A stretch of 64,000 nt of DNA from Paraburkholderia rhynchosiae (GCF_002879865.1 NZ_PNXY01000013.1:155266-219265); one strand, 5' to 3'; positions 8,197-16,585 are shown, counted from the first letter of the stretch. Program-made: numbers and translations. The notes: generated from the letters alone by a model not told the origin.

Positions 8197-8523
8197 TCAA
8201 CGATCGCCCGAGCGCGCGAGCGGACTTCCTGCGAACGGGTCGTTCTTCCAGTCCACGCGTTTCTTCGGCTGCGGCGCGGGTGCGGGCGGAGCCGATAATT
8301 CAAAGTGGTCGATTGATTGGCCTGCGCTGATTGCCTGCTTGAGCCATTGAGGCATGTCCCCCTGGCCGTCCCAGCTATCGCCCGTTGCGCTGCGGTAGCG
8401 AGCGTTTTTTTGCGCGGCCGGTTCGGCTGCCAGTACGGCGGCAAGGTCTTCCGGTTTGATGCCAAACTCTTCCATGCGATGGCGGAGATACGCAATGATG
8501 CTATCTCGCTTCCTTTCGTCCAT
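8197..8523 (-). CDS. H-NS family nucleoid-associated protein
   Basis: The 108-residue protein has a short charged N-terminal helix and an H-NS-type C-terminal DNA-binding motif, YRSATGDSWDGQGDMPQW (residues 43-60). The Burkholderia consensus of that motif is roughly tG-x-tWsGrG-x-x-PxW. The loop that inserts into AT-rich minor grooves has GQGD instead of the usual GRGR, which may weaken or change DNA binding. An AGAAGGA ribosome site lies before the ATG. The Pro-rich tail (residues 76-90) is unusual for the family. The gene is convergent with the phosphatase gene. Confidence 0.75.
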   Translation of the reverse strand: MDERKRDSIIAYLRHRMEEFGIKPEDLAAVLAAEPAAQKNARYRSATGDSWDGQGDMPQWLKQAISAGQSIDHFELSAPPAPAPQPKKRVDWKNDPFAGSPLARSGDR

Positions 8524-9159
8524 AAGATATTCGTCCTTCTAAAGCGTCCAGCGTTCTGTCAAATGCAGATTGCGAGGAAATCCCGCGAAAGCTTGGAGTC
8601 CATTTAAATGGCGCCGGCCCGCGGTGAGGTTATTGATCGAAATTGGGAAAACGATGATGACGATGCACTGATTTCGGGCGGCTGGTCTCATGTCCGCGCT
8701 CCGTCTCCGGCCAGTGTTTTGCGCGGAGCCGATTCTTCTGGTTATGTCAGCATCATAACGCACTGCGCGCGTAATGCACGCACCGTTTCCACTGATTTTC
8801 TCGCCTTTGAACGCCATCCGTAGATTGCCGGCTCCGCTCGCCGTATTGTTCGCGAGTTCGGGCTCGAGAGTTTGAATTCCTCGGCGCCCGAGCTATAAAA
8901 GAAATAGCGGAGAGAACAATCCGTGTTTTCCAGCTTGTGGCGTCTGGTTCCGGATTGCGGTGAATGCATCCGGCACGGCTACAGCGCGGGCGACTCGTTA
9001 TTGGCTGCATTCGCTGAGGTTGCATCCAATGAGTCAACGCAGCAGGCTCGCGTCACGGTTGGCGCTTCCGTCGGCCCGGATTGGGCTATCTGGCTTTTTC
9101 GGACGGATCGATTCTTCAGGAGGGAGGACACTGCTGCGCCGGATTTAAGGAGTGTGGAC
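8524..9159. other. Long intergenic region upstream of the small secreted protein gene
   Basis: This 636-base gap lies between the H-NS-like gene start and the secreted-protein gene start. I found no convincing coding frame on either strand. A frame opening with GTG at 8923 runs into the downstream gene, but its first 79 residues look non-coding. A promoter-like pair lies at 8872-8899, leaving a leader of about 250 bases. Confidence 0.5.
8872..8899 (+). promoter_or_regulatory. Candidate sigma-70 promoter for the secreted protein gene
   Basis: TTGAAT (8872-8877) and TATAAA (8894-8899) are spaced by 16 bases, facing the gene at 9160. The predicted leader would be about 250 bases long. Confidence 0.35.
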
Positions 9160-9468
9160 ATGAAACTACCTTTATTGATGGCCGTCGCGAGCGCGGTTCT
9201 GTTCCTCGCGCCGCGAGCAGCGAGCGCTGACGATACGATGACTCAACCGGCTGCCGGCACGTCCGCCGGTCACAGGCTGATGCAGCATGCCAATGAATCG
9301 GCGCAAGCCACCACCGACATGTCGTTGGGCGAGCCCGCCACGCCGGGCTCGCAATCGGCGCAGGATGTCTCGTATGGCGGAGCGGCGGCAGGGCGGTCGG
9401 AATCGGGAAGCCGGCAAAATATGCCTTGCTCCGCCGGACCGCAATGCAGGATTTACTTCGGCCGGTAA
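9160..9468 (+). CDS. Small secreted protein of unknown function
   Basis: The 102-residue protein begins with a clear Sec signal peptide (MKLPLLMAVASAVLFLAPRAASA, cut after about residue 23). The mature part is low in hydrophobic residues and rich in Ala, Gly, Ser, Gln and Thr. It ends with two cysteines (MPCSAGPQCRIYFGR) that could form a disulphide in the periplasm. The ATG at 9160 has an AAGGAG ribosome site (9147-9152) at good spacing, which decides the start. Small periplasmic proteins of this style are frequent in Burkholderiaceae. I do not recognise a named family. Confidence 0.7.
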   Translation: MKLPLLMAVASAVLFLAPRAASADDTMTQPAAGTSAGHRLMQHANESAQATTDMSLGEPATPGSQSAQDVSYGGAAAGRSESGSRQNMPCSAGPQCRIYFGR

Positions 9469-9825
9469 GAGTGGCTCATGTGAAGGCGATGCGCTGGAGC
9501 CGCATCGCCTCGCGAATCTCTCCATGCTGTTGACGCCTTGCGCAAGCCACATGCCCAACGGTTCCTGCGCGTCCCTATACGGCATAACGCAATAACCCCA
9601 CCCGCGACTGCAATTTTTCGCAGTCTTCAGCGAACGATTTAATACGATGTTAAGGTGTGTTCCGTTCAGGATGCATCCACCGGTTTTTGTCGATTGATCC
9701 AAAAGCAGGCCACTACGGCCTGCTTTTCTATTGGTGCTGTGGTCTGCGCGAATCGATCAGTACGGTGATTTGTCACATGCAGCCGCCCCAATCCCATTCG
9801 TTGTTGGTAACCCGCAAACAGTACT
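9469..9825. other. Intergenic region with a bidirectional terminator
   Basis: This is a 357-base gap between the secreted-protein gene and the MFS gene. The only structure seen is the perfect terminator hairpin at 9701-9727. Confidence 0.6.
9701..9727. terminator. Perfect hairpin terminator
   Basis: AAAAGCAGGCC (9701-9711) and GGCCTGCTTTT (9717-9727) are exact inverse complements around a five-base loop. T runs on both strands let it work in either direction. It separates the secreted-protein gene from the MFS gene. Confidence 0.8.
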
Positions 9826-11088
9826 ATGTTGAGAGAAGATGATCTGCCGACGAGCGCTGTCGCTCCGGACGATGGCGCGTCGTCGCCCCTGCGTTCATGG
9901 CTCGCCGTCGTGGCCGTTGCAATCGGCGCCTTTGCATTCGTGACGACGGAGTTTCTGCCCGTCGGACTGTTGCCTCACATCGCGGCCGATCTCGGTGTGT
10001 TGCCGGGCACGGCCGGGTTGATGGTCACCGTGCCCGGCGTCATCGCGGCGATCTCGGCGCCCGGACTGATGCTGGTTGCGGGCCGTATGGATCGCCGGCG
10101 CGTATTCCTTTTACTCACGGCGTTATTGCTGGCGTCCAACGTGATCTCCGCAATTGCGCCGAACTTCCTGGTGATGCTGGTGGGACGCGCATTGCTCGGC
10201 GCCGCATTGGGCGGCTTCTGGACACTCGCGACCGCGGCGTCTGGGCGTCTCGTGCGGCCCAAAGATTCGGCTCGCGCAATGGCGACGATTCTCACCGGCG
10301 TAACATGCGCAACGGTGATCGGCGTGCCGCTTGGAACCTTCATCGCAAGCTTCGCGTCGTGGCGCACGTCGTTCATGGCAACCGGCGGCCTCGTCGCGAG
10401 TGCGCTCATTGCGCAATTCGTGTTCGTGCCGTCGTTGCCGTCGAGCGCCGCATTGCGTCTGCGCGATCTGATTTCGCTGCTGCGCCGGCCGCATCCGCGC
10501 AGAAGCATGATGATGGTTGGCCTGGTATTCGGCGCGCACTTTTCGTCGTACACCTACATCACACCGTTCCTGCTGCACAACGCGAATTTGACAATGCCGA
10601 CAATCACATGGCTGTTGCTCGGCTTCGGCATCATCGGGTTCATCTCGAACTTTGCCGTTTCGTCGACGGTCACACGCAGTCTCAACGTATCGCTGGGCGC
10701 AATGATTTCGCTGCTGATGTTGGCGCTGGTTTTACTGCCGGTGTTGCAGCATTCGTCGATAGGCGTGATCGCGCTCGTGCTCGCGTGGGGCGTCTCGTTC
10801 GGCGCGTTGCCGCTATGCTTCAGCATCTGGATTCAGCGCGCGACGCCCGATTCGCCCGAAGCGGGCTCCGCGCTGTTCGTGGGCATCATTCAGGTGGCGA
10901 TCGCGGTGGGCTCGCTGGTGGGTGGCCTTGTGGTCGATCACGTGGGCATGTCGACCGACTTTCTGTTCGGCAGCGGCCTCGCGTTGCTCGGGCTCGCGGC
11001 GCTGGCAAGTTTCGGCAGAAGCGCGGTGGGCAAGTCCGCGGCGAATGCGGCGACTCGTGCCGAATGCTCTGCCGCGTGTGGCGACTAG
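9826..11088 (+). CDS. MFS drug or sugar efflux transporter (DHA1 family)
   Basis: The 420-residue protein has about 12 hydrophobic helices and belongs to the DHA1-type proton antiporters, in the group of AraJ/YdhP/SotB exporters. The start of TM1 reads AFAFVTTEFLPVGLLPHIA, a hallmark of this group (FxxxTxEFxPxGLL). The DRR motif of the TM2-TM3 loop is seen at about residue 86-88 and a (G/A)xxGGxxG pattern in TM4. It probably exports a small hydrophobic compound or sugar from the cytoplasm. It stands alone after a terminator, and no regulator lies beside it. Confidence 0.85.
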   Translation: MLREDDLPTSAVAPDDGASSPLRSWLAVVAVAIGAFAFVTTEFLPVGLLPHIAADLGVLPGTAGLMVTVPGVIAAISAPGLMLVAGRMDRRRVFLLLTALLLASNVISAIAPNFLVMLVGRALLGAALGGFWTLATAASGRLVRPKDSARAMATILTGVTCATVIGVPLGTFIASFASWRTSFMATGGLVASALIAQFVFVPSLPSSAALRLRDLISLLRRPHPRRSMMMVGLVFGAHFSSYTYITPFLLHNANLTMPTITWLLLGFGIIGFISNFAVSSTVTRSLNVSLGAMISLLMLALVLLPVLQHSSIGVIALVLAWGVSFGALPLCFSIWIQRATPDSPEAGSALFVGIIQVAIAVGSLVGGLVVDHVGMSTDFLFGSGLALLGLAALASFGRSAVGKSAANAATRAECSAACGD

Positions 11089-11223
11089 TCAGGCGGGCAG
11101 GGGTGGCGGATATCGCGGGTGTCGTGGCTGTCGACGCGGGTGTTGATTTTCGCGCGGACGCCCACAATTTCATTTGCTGACGATGAAACGCCCGATGACT
11201 GCTGACAGGTGAAACAAGAGCCG

Positions 11224-11568
11224 ATGAAAAAAGTGCAATCGACACAACCCTCTGCCACGCGCGCGGAACTGCTTTGCTTCCTCGTGGCAATCGCAGCGGC
11301 ATCGTACGCGTTGAGTGCACAGTGGCGCGTGGACCACGTCGTGCAATGCTGCCGCCAATGGCTTGTCAAAAACGACATGTCGATGGACTGGCTCGAACGC
11401 GTGACGATCGGACAACTCGCTTTGAAAATCGCGAGTCAGGATCTGAAGGATGCGGGCGTGGCCGTTCGACTGTCGAATGTACAGGCGCTGTTCACGAGCG
11501 AAATGGAGCTGAACGAAGCGAGCACCATGGTTCAGCGGATGATGGCGCTCTGTCAGGAAGCGCTTTGA
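11224..11568 (+). CDS. Small hypothetical protein
   Basis: The protein has about 114 residues. A predicted membrane segment or uncleaved signal lies near residues 14-32 (LLCFLVAIAAASYALSA), followed by a helical soluble part with a Cys pair (CC). I do not recognise the family. The ATG at 11224 was chosen because AGGTGA lies about 11 bases upstream; a GTG at 11209 is also possible. It follows the MFS gene by 136 bases and may be transcribed with it. Confidence 0.5.
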   Translation: MKKVQSTQPSATRAELLCFLVAIAAASYALSAQWRVDHVVQCCRQWLVKNDMSMDWLERVTIGQLALKIASQDLKDAGVAVRLSNVQALFTSEMELNEASTMVQRMMALCQEAL

Positions 11569-12036
11569 CATAGCGATTGACGAGCGGTCGCGCCGCCCGT
11601 CGCGCCGGCCCAATCGCAATTGAAGCAAACCATTCTTTCGTCTCTTCGCCGCAAGCCCGTTCGTCACTGTGATTTGCAAATCAAATTTGTCCTGACGATT
11701 TTATCCAAGCAGTTGATTCAAAACAGATTGTAAGAATCGCTTGCGATCAAGTTGATAAATGAGACTGGCCCGACCCGTGACCGCATTCTTGATGGTTGCG
11801 TAAATTAAATCCGGCCTAGCGCGATTCCTCGGCTTCCAGGGTCAATTTTCGGTTACCCAATGCGCTGGCCGACGCCGCGCGGGCATTCGCTTTCGCGAGC
11901 AGGGTTATATTTCGGACCATCCATTGTCGGAAGACGGTAAGCGCCTCGCGTGGGCCGTTCGCGATGTTTCGCGCGCATGAGGCACGATAGCGATGGCGCT
12001 GAGGTAACGGATAGCTTCCGGAAGACCTCCGGACGA
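11569..12036. other. Intergenic region before the IS66 remnant
   Basis: The 468-base stretch includes an AT-rich segment near 11690-11810, unusual for this window. The open frames seen are long only because of the high GC content and show no family resemblance. It may hold the lost end of the adjoining insertion element, but no terminal inverted repeat was recognised. Confidence 0.45.
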
Positions 12037-12735
12037 TCAGACTGTGGGTGGCGAAGTGGGTTGCCTGGTCAACTCCGGCGCAAACACCGGGATTGGCGTG
12101 TCGTCCGCGTGCAGCTTGAAGGACGCAATCGTGCAGATCTGCGGCGCTTCGGTCAACGGCTCGCACCGGGCCTCGCACTGGCCGACCCAGCGCCCCATGC
12201 TGGCAGGGTCGAGGTTCACACCGTCGCGTGCGGCAATCGCCGACTGTCGGTACAGCGGTTGATGACCAGCGAACTTCGAGACGAGGATGTCGGCCAGCAG
12301 GCTCGGATGCAGCGATGCTGCGCTTAATCGGCAGGCCCGGCATCGGCGGCAGCAGGTGCAGACTGCCTTGCGCCGGATTGTGCGAATCACCTTGAACATT
12401 GCAGCGACACGGGCGAGTCGCCCAGACGCGTCGTCGCCGGGTGATTGCATAGCGCCGCCTCAATTGGGCAACTCGAATCGGGTTCAAGTATGTGCTCTTC
12501 GCGCGAGAGATGCGGTGGCAACGCCTCCTTCGCGGCTGTTGCACCGACGGCCACGTTTGCGCCCGATGCGCGAGCGCGGCAAACATCCGCGACACCACGC
12601 CCGCCGGTCAGTTCCTCCAGTTCGGTCTCAAGCCGTTCGATCTGCCGGTCCAGTTGCTCGGACTTGAGGCTGGCTTTGAGCCGTTCTATCTCGATATCGC
12701 GCTCAGCGAGCTGTCCTTGCGACTTCACGTCCGCG
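12037..12735 (-). mobile_element. IS66-family transposase (TnpC) remnant
   Basis: Read on the minus strand, pieces of the IS66 TnpC transposase appear in order but in different frames. First comes the N-terminal helix with LDRQIERLETELEEL (about 12640-12690). Next is FKVIRTIRRK followed by the cysteine region (about 12340-12400). Last is the catalytic-domain block LADILVSKFAGHQPLYRQS (about 12240-12300), then DGVNLDPASMGRWVG and LHADDTPIPV. The sequence stops shortly after the first Asp pair, so the rest of the catalytic domain, tnpA and tnpB are absent. Frameshifts near 12340 and 12470 rule out a functional product. Confidence 0.8.
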
Positions 12736-13238
12736 ATGACAGGAGCGGTGAGTAAGTCCGTCGAGATTCAATCCCGGTCCGCGCGAGGGGCAATCGGACT
12801 GTAAGCCGGTGGTGTTAGCGCTGCGCCCGCGTCGTACGACCACACGACCAAACGGCTACACGTGCAATCAACGTTGTACAAAGTGGGCTGTTGGCCGGCT
12901 GTTGGCAGCGAAGGCAACAATGGGATGCTCCGACGTCGGCGGCGCGTGGTGATGGGGAGAAGCATTGGTCGTCAAAGGGGCGGCAGGCGGTTTGCGGGGC
13001 GGTCCTAATGTCGCACATTCACCATCGTCGTCGTATGAGGCGCAGCGGCCTCGCCTCGTTGGACGTGTTGCAACTGGCTCGCCGTCAGCTATTCCTCCCG
13101 GTACTCTGCAAACACGGACGTCGCAGGGCGTAACATGCCGATGCAGCTACAAAAATGAGAGCGCGTCTTGTCAAGATGTTCCTTATTGTCGAGTTAGATG
13201 TTTCGTTGCGGCGCTGAGTGACGCCGCACAGCGCGTCC
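12736..13238. other. Intergenic stretch between the IS66 remnant and tssE
   Basis: In this roughly 500-base region no protein family, RNA or repeat was recognised. In the direction of tssE a tssF gene would be expected here; nothing resembling it is present, so the T6SS locus is cut close to the tssE stop. Confidence 0.5.
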
Positions 13239-13664
13239 TTACTGGCTGGAGTGATTGCGGCGACGCTCCACGCGCATGCGCCCCGGTGGCTCAAAGTACG
13301 TCCCGAACCGCACCAGCCCGGTCTTCTTCATGTGGCACGTCATCTCGAAGCTCACGAGTACGCCGGGGTCCTGGTTGTCGGTAATCTCGACGTCGATCGC
13401 GCGAATCCGGGGTTCGTACTTCAGCAGTGTCGCTTCCATCTGCTGCCTGAGCAGATGCGAGGAGGAGGGCAGGGCTTTGTAGATGTTCGTGAGGTCCGGT
13501 AATCCATAATCAGGCAGGTGCTTGACCGCACCCGCGCGCGTGTTCAGGATGCGCCGAACGTTCTGCTGGACGCTCATGATTTCGAGCGTCCTGTCGTCGT
13601 AGGCGTCGAGCGGCTCGCCGCCGATCTGGCCGAGCAGCATGTCGTAGAGCGAGGGGCCGGGCAT
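13239..13664 (-). CDS. tssE: Type VI secretion baseplate subunit TssE, orphan
   Basis: The 141-residue protein has the gp25/GPW lysozyme-like baseplate domain: RRILNTRAGAVKHLPDYGLPD (residues 37-57), then LLKYEPRI and the C-terminal LVRFGTYFEPPGRMRV. This is full length for the family and no frameshift is visible. TssE is a wedge protein of the T6SS baseplate that triggers sheath polymerisation together with TssF, TssG and TssK. Here it is isolated: upstream lies only a C-terminal piece of TssH, and downstream an IS66 remnant. Without partners in this window it is probably a leftover, although another T6SS elsewhere in the genome could use it. Confidence 0.85.
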   Translation of the reverse strand: MPGPSLYDMLLGQIGGEPLDAYDDRTLEIMSVQQNVRRILNTRAGAVKHLPDYGLPDLTNIYKALPSSSHLLRQQMEATLLKYEPRIRAIDVEITDNQDPGVLVSFEMTCHMKKTGLVRFGTYFEPPGRMRVERRRNHSSQ

Positions 13665-13675
13665 CGTCTGCTCCG

Positions 13676-13951
13676 TCAGGCGCCGTCACCAGCAGGCACG
13701 GCGTCGCTCATGGGCGCAACGGCTGCCGCAAATGCGTCGCCACGGTCCACAAAGTCGATCGTGAGCGCCCCGTCGGGCGAACCCGACAGCCGGATTTCCG
13801 CAGACGCCTCGCCGTTCGCCATCCGCGAGAGCAATTCACGTGAGACGGTCGGCAGAATGCGCTGGTTGAGGAACGCGTCGACATTGCGTGCGCCCGACTC
13901 GCGCGCGAGGCAAAGCTCTGCCAGCGAATCGACGAGGCTGTCTTTGCTTCC
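13676..13951 (-). pseudogene. tssH: C-terminal fragment of T6SS ATPase TssH (ClpV)
   Basis: About 90 residues match the D2 C-terminal domain of ClpV, which disassembles contracted T6SS sheaths. The blocks ESGARNVDAFLNQRILP and ELLSRMANG correspond to the family's ESGARNIDxIL and LLPxLSxEFLSRM. Everything upstream (the N domain, both Walker sites and the rest) is lost; the frame continues into unrelated sequence beyond about 13951. The fragment ends with its own stop 11 bases before tssE, so it is the intact 3' end of a deleted gene. Confidence 0.75.
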
Positions 13952-14033
13952 CTGTCTGCATGTAGGGCGGGCTGTGCAAATACCGACATCCGGCAGTGAT
14001 TGGAGGCTGCTGTCCGGGTGCGACGAATAGAAG

Positions 14034-14180
14034 GTGGCCGACGCGGTGAACGCGGTCAAGCCAGATACCATGGCGTTTGGTCGCCTCGAGCCTGGCGTGT
14101 CAACCGTCGACGATGTGCTGCGTCGGGCCGGCAAGCCTGAGACCATCTGGCAGGACGATGATGGTTCCCGGCGATTTGAA
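14034..14180 (+). pseudogene. BamE/SmpA-like lipoprotein fragment
   Basis: The residues FGRLEPGVSTVDDVLRRAGK followed by PETIWQDDDGSRRFEL resemble the repeat-like core of SmpA/OmlA (BamE-type) outer-membrane lipoproteins, where a LkpGxTtxDVxxxxGxPxxxw pattern is usual. No signal peptide or lipobox precedes it, and the reading frame degenerates after about residue 49. It is therefore read as a truncated copy. The match rests on pattern memory alone. Confidence 0.4.
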
Positions 14181-14355
14181 TTACGATTGGCCGCCAAGCC
14201 GCCATTCCAACTCTCCGATTCGCTTTTGCTATCAACCTTGCCAATTCTCGGATTGAGATCGCATCGCGCGCCTCGTATATTGGCGTGAACGGCAGCACAC
14301 GCCGGACACGACAACAACCGGAGGACACGCCGCCCGGCGCGCCGACGGCACCCGT

Positions 14356-14403
14356 CATGGGATCGGAGTAAGCGCTAAAGCGCCGACTCCGATCGACAGG
14401 AGG
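14356..14403 (+). promoter_or_regulatory. Nested-hairpin leader element before the SDR ribosome site
   Basis: The outer arms GATCGGAGT (14361-14369) and ACTCCGATC (14386-14394) enclose the inner arms GCGCT (14372-14376) and AGCGC (14379-14383) with an AA loop. GAC and the AGGAGG ribosome site (14398-14403) follow at once, and the ATG is at 14409. A mini-ORF ATG GGA TCG GAG TAA begins at 14358. The same design is found before the slipin gene (43586-43645) with compensatory changes in the outer stem. It could gate ribosome access or stabilise the 5' end; the function is not known. Confidence 0.7.
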
Positions 14404-14408
14404 CACGA

Positions 14409-15161
14409 ATGAATCGAATCGATCTGGAAGGGCGCGTCGTCGCCATTACCGGCGGCGCGCGCGGCATCGGCTACGCGGTGGCGCAGCGGGCGCTGAACTC
14501 GGGCGCGTCGGTTGCGCTATGGGACATCGACGCCGAGCGTCTTGCGCGCAGTCAGCGCGAACTCGCCGAATTGGGCAAAGTCACCGCCGTGACCGTCGAA
14601 CTCACTCAGGAAGCGGCTGTCGCTCATGCTGTCGCGCAGACCGTCCTCGATCACGGCGCGCTCGATGTGCTGGTCAATTGCGCAGGCATTACCGGCGGCA
14701 ACGGCGCGACATGGGAACTGGAACCGGACGTGTGGCGCCGCGTCATCGACGTCAATCTGATCGGTCCATATCTCACCTGCCGTGCGGTCGTTCCGCAAAT
14801 GCTGCAACAGGGCTATGGGCGGATCGTCAATATCGCGTCAGTCGCGGGCAAGGAGGGCAACCCGAACGCATCGCACTACAGCGCGTCGAAGGCGGGACTC
14901 ATCGGCTTGACGAAATCGCTCGGCAAGGAACTCGCCACGAAGAACATTCTCGTCAATGCGGTCACGCCCGCTGCGGCCAAGACCGAGATCTTCGATTCAA
15001 TGTCGCAGCAGCACATTGACTACATGCTCTCGAAGATTCCAATGAACCGTTTCCTGCTGCCCGAAGAAGCGGCATCGCTGATCCTGTGGCTCGCCTCCGA
15101 AGACTGCGCATTCAGCACCGGTTCGGTGTTCGACCTGTCAGGCGGACGCGCGACGTACTGA
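14409..15161 (+). CDS. SDR dehydrogenase, probable 2-keto-3-deoxy-L-rhamnonate 4-dehydrogenase
   Basis: The 250-residue protein is a classical short-chain dehydrogenase. The nucleotide-binding TGGARGIG motif lies at residues 14-21, a VNCAGITGG block near 93-101, and the catalytic Tyr/Lys in HYSASKAG near 157-164. It heads the gene block SDR - MFS - rhamnonate dehydratase - rhamnose dehydrogenase. In the oxidative rhamnose pathway of Sphingomonas the matching step (LRA5) oxidises 2-keto-3-deoxy-L-rhamnonate with NAD. The second SDR of the cluster (17873) fits rhamnose dehydrogenase better, leaving this role for the present one. The assignment comes from context; a role as fuconate-pathway dehydrogenase cannot be excluded. 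A nested-hairpin element precedes its AGGAGG site. Confidence 0.7.
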   Translation: MNRIDLEGRVVAITGGARGIGYAVAQRALNSGASVALWDIDAERLARSQRELAELGKVTAVTVELTQEAAVAHAVAQTVLDHGALDVLVNCAGITGGNGATWELEPDVWRRVIDVNLIGPYLTCRAVVPQMLQQGYGRIVNIASVAGKEGNPNASHYSASKAGLIGLTKSLGKELATKNILVNAVTPAAAKTEIFDSMSQQHIDYMLSKIPMNRFLLPEEAASLILWLASEDCAFSTGSVFDLSGGRATY

Positions 15162-15256
15162 GTATCGGCTGATACTTTCGCGCTGCGCGCAGCGCGAGCC
15201 GCACATCACACAAAGAACCGCGAAGCCGCCACGGCGCGCTACGCGAAGGAGACGAC

Positions 15257-16585
15257 ATGGACCCGCATGCGAGCGCTTCACTCGAAGCGATCAACAGCAA
15301 GGTGATGCGCCGGCTGTTGCCATTCCTGCTGCTGATGTATGTGCTGGCGTTTCTCGATCGCGCGAACATCGGCTTCGCGCAAAAAGCGCTGCAGCACGAC
15401 ACGGGCCTGTCGAACGCGGCGTTTGCGTTCGGTGCGGGCGTGTTCTTCGTCGGCTATGCATTGTTCGAGGTGCCAAGTAATCTGCTGATGCATCGCGTCG
15501 GCGCGCGAGCGTGGATGTGCCGCATCATGGTGACATGGGGACTCGTATCGGCTGCGATGTGCCTCGCGCATACCGCTACGATGTTCTACACGCTGAGGTT
15601 CTTATTGGGCGTCGCCGAGGCCGGCTTCTTCCCCGGCGTGATCTATTACCTGACGCACTGGTTTCCCCAACGAGCACGTGCTCGCGCCGTCGGCATGTTC
15701 TATTTCGGCGCGCCGCTGGCCTTTATTTTCGGCAGTCCGTTATCGGGCTCCCTGCTCGAACTGAATGGCGCGTTGGGCCTCGCCGGCTGGCAGTGGCTCT
15801 TTCTCGTCGAAGGCATTCTGGCTTCGGCGGTAGGCGTGTGGGCGTTCTGGTATCTCGACAACCGTCCCGAAGACGCCCGCTGGCTCAACGCGCAAGAACG
15901 CACGAGCTTGCATTTTGCTCTCGACGAAGACGCGCGTGCAGCCTCCGCTCATGGACCGCATCGCATTCTCGCCGCGCTGGTGGATCGTCGCGTGTTGCTG
16001 TTCTCTCTGATCTATCTGCTCATCCAGGTGAGCGTATATGGCGTGATCTTCTATTTGCCGCAACAGGTCGCGGCTTTGCTGGGCACGACGGTAGGTTTTC
16101 GCGTCGGCCTCGTCGCCGCATTGCCGTGGCTGTGCGCATTGGCTGTGACCTGGTACGTGCCGCGCCGGGCCGATCGAACCGGCGGACACCGGCGTTGGGC
16201 GGCCGCGTTGCTGGTGATCGCCGGTCTTGGCATTGGCGTGTCGGGACTCGCGCATAACCCCTCCATCGGACTGATTGCACTGTGCTGCGCGGCGAGCGGT
16301 TTCATCGCGGCACAACCGCTTTTCTGGACCTTTCCCACGCGTCTGCTCACAGGTGCGGCTGCCGCGGGCGGCATCGCGCTCATCAACTCGCTCGGCAGCC
16401 TCGGCGGCTTCATTGCGCCGAGCTTGCGCATGGCTGCTGAACGCGCGTTTTCCTCGACATCTGCGGGACTGGTCGTGCTCGGCGCATCGAGTCTGCTGGC
16501 GGCGCTGCTGATCGGCACGCTATTGCGCCGACATGGCGCAGAGGCGTCCGGCTCTTTTCACGACTTGCTGCATCGCGCCCGCTAG
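15257..16585 (+). CDS. MFS transporter, anion:cation symporter family (probable rhamnonate/sugar acid importer)
   Basis: The 442-residue protein with 12 hydrophobic helices belongs to the ACS/phthalate permease branch of the MFS. Typical marks are the YVLAFLDRANIGFA block in TM1 (residues 31-44) and the GVAEAGFFPGVIYYLTHWFP block around TM4 (about 118-138). Members such as RhmT and GudP carry sugar acids with protons. Position between the SDR and the L-rhamnonate dehydratase gene suggests import of L-rhamnonate or a related acid. An AAGGAG ribosome site precedes the ATG. It gives the cluster a second uptake route beside the ABC importer. Confidence 0.85.
   Translation: MDPHASASLEAINSKVMRRLLPFLLLMYVLAFLDRANIGFAQKALQHDTGLSNAAFAFGAGVFFVGYALFEVPSNLLMHRVGARAWMCRIMVTWGLVSAAMCLAHTATMFYTLRFLLGVAEAGFFPGVIYYLTHWFPQRARARAVGMFYFGAPLAFIFGSPLSGSLLELNGALGLAGWQWLFLVEGILASAVGVWAFWYLDNRPEDARWLNAQERTSLHFALDEDARAASAHGPHRILAALVDRRVLLFSLIYLLIQVSVYGVIFYLPQQVAALLGTTVGFRVGLVAALPWLCALAVTWYVPRRADRTGGHRRWAAALLVIAGLGIGVSGLAHNPSIGLIALCCAASGFIAAQPLFWTFPTRLLTGAAAAGGIALINSLGSLGGFIAPSLRMAAERAFSSTSAGLVVLGASSLLAALLIGTLLRRHGAEASGSFHDLLHRAR

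Noticed and set aside
9897..11180. A 427-residue frame overlapping the MFS gene
   Set aside because: It is Arg/Gly-rich shadow sequence of the transporter without any family pattern.
12736..13238. Possible CRISPR or tandem repeats in the graveyard
   Set aside because: No regularly spaced repeat was found on reading through.
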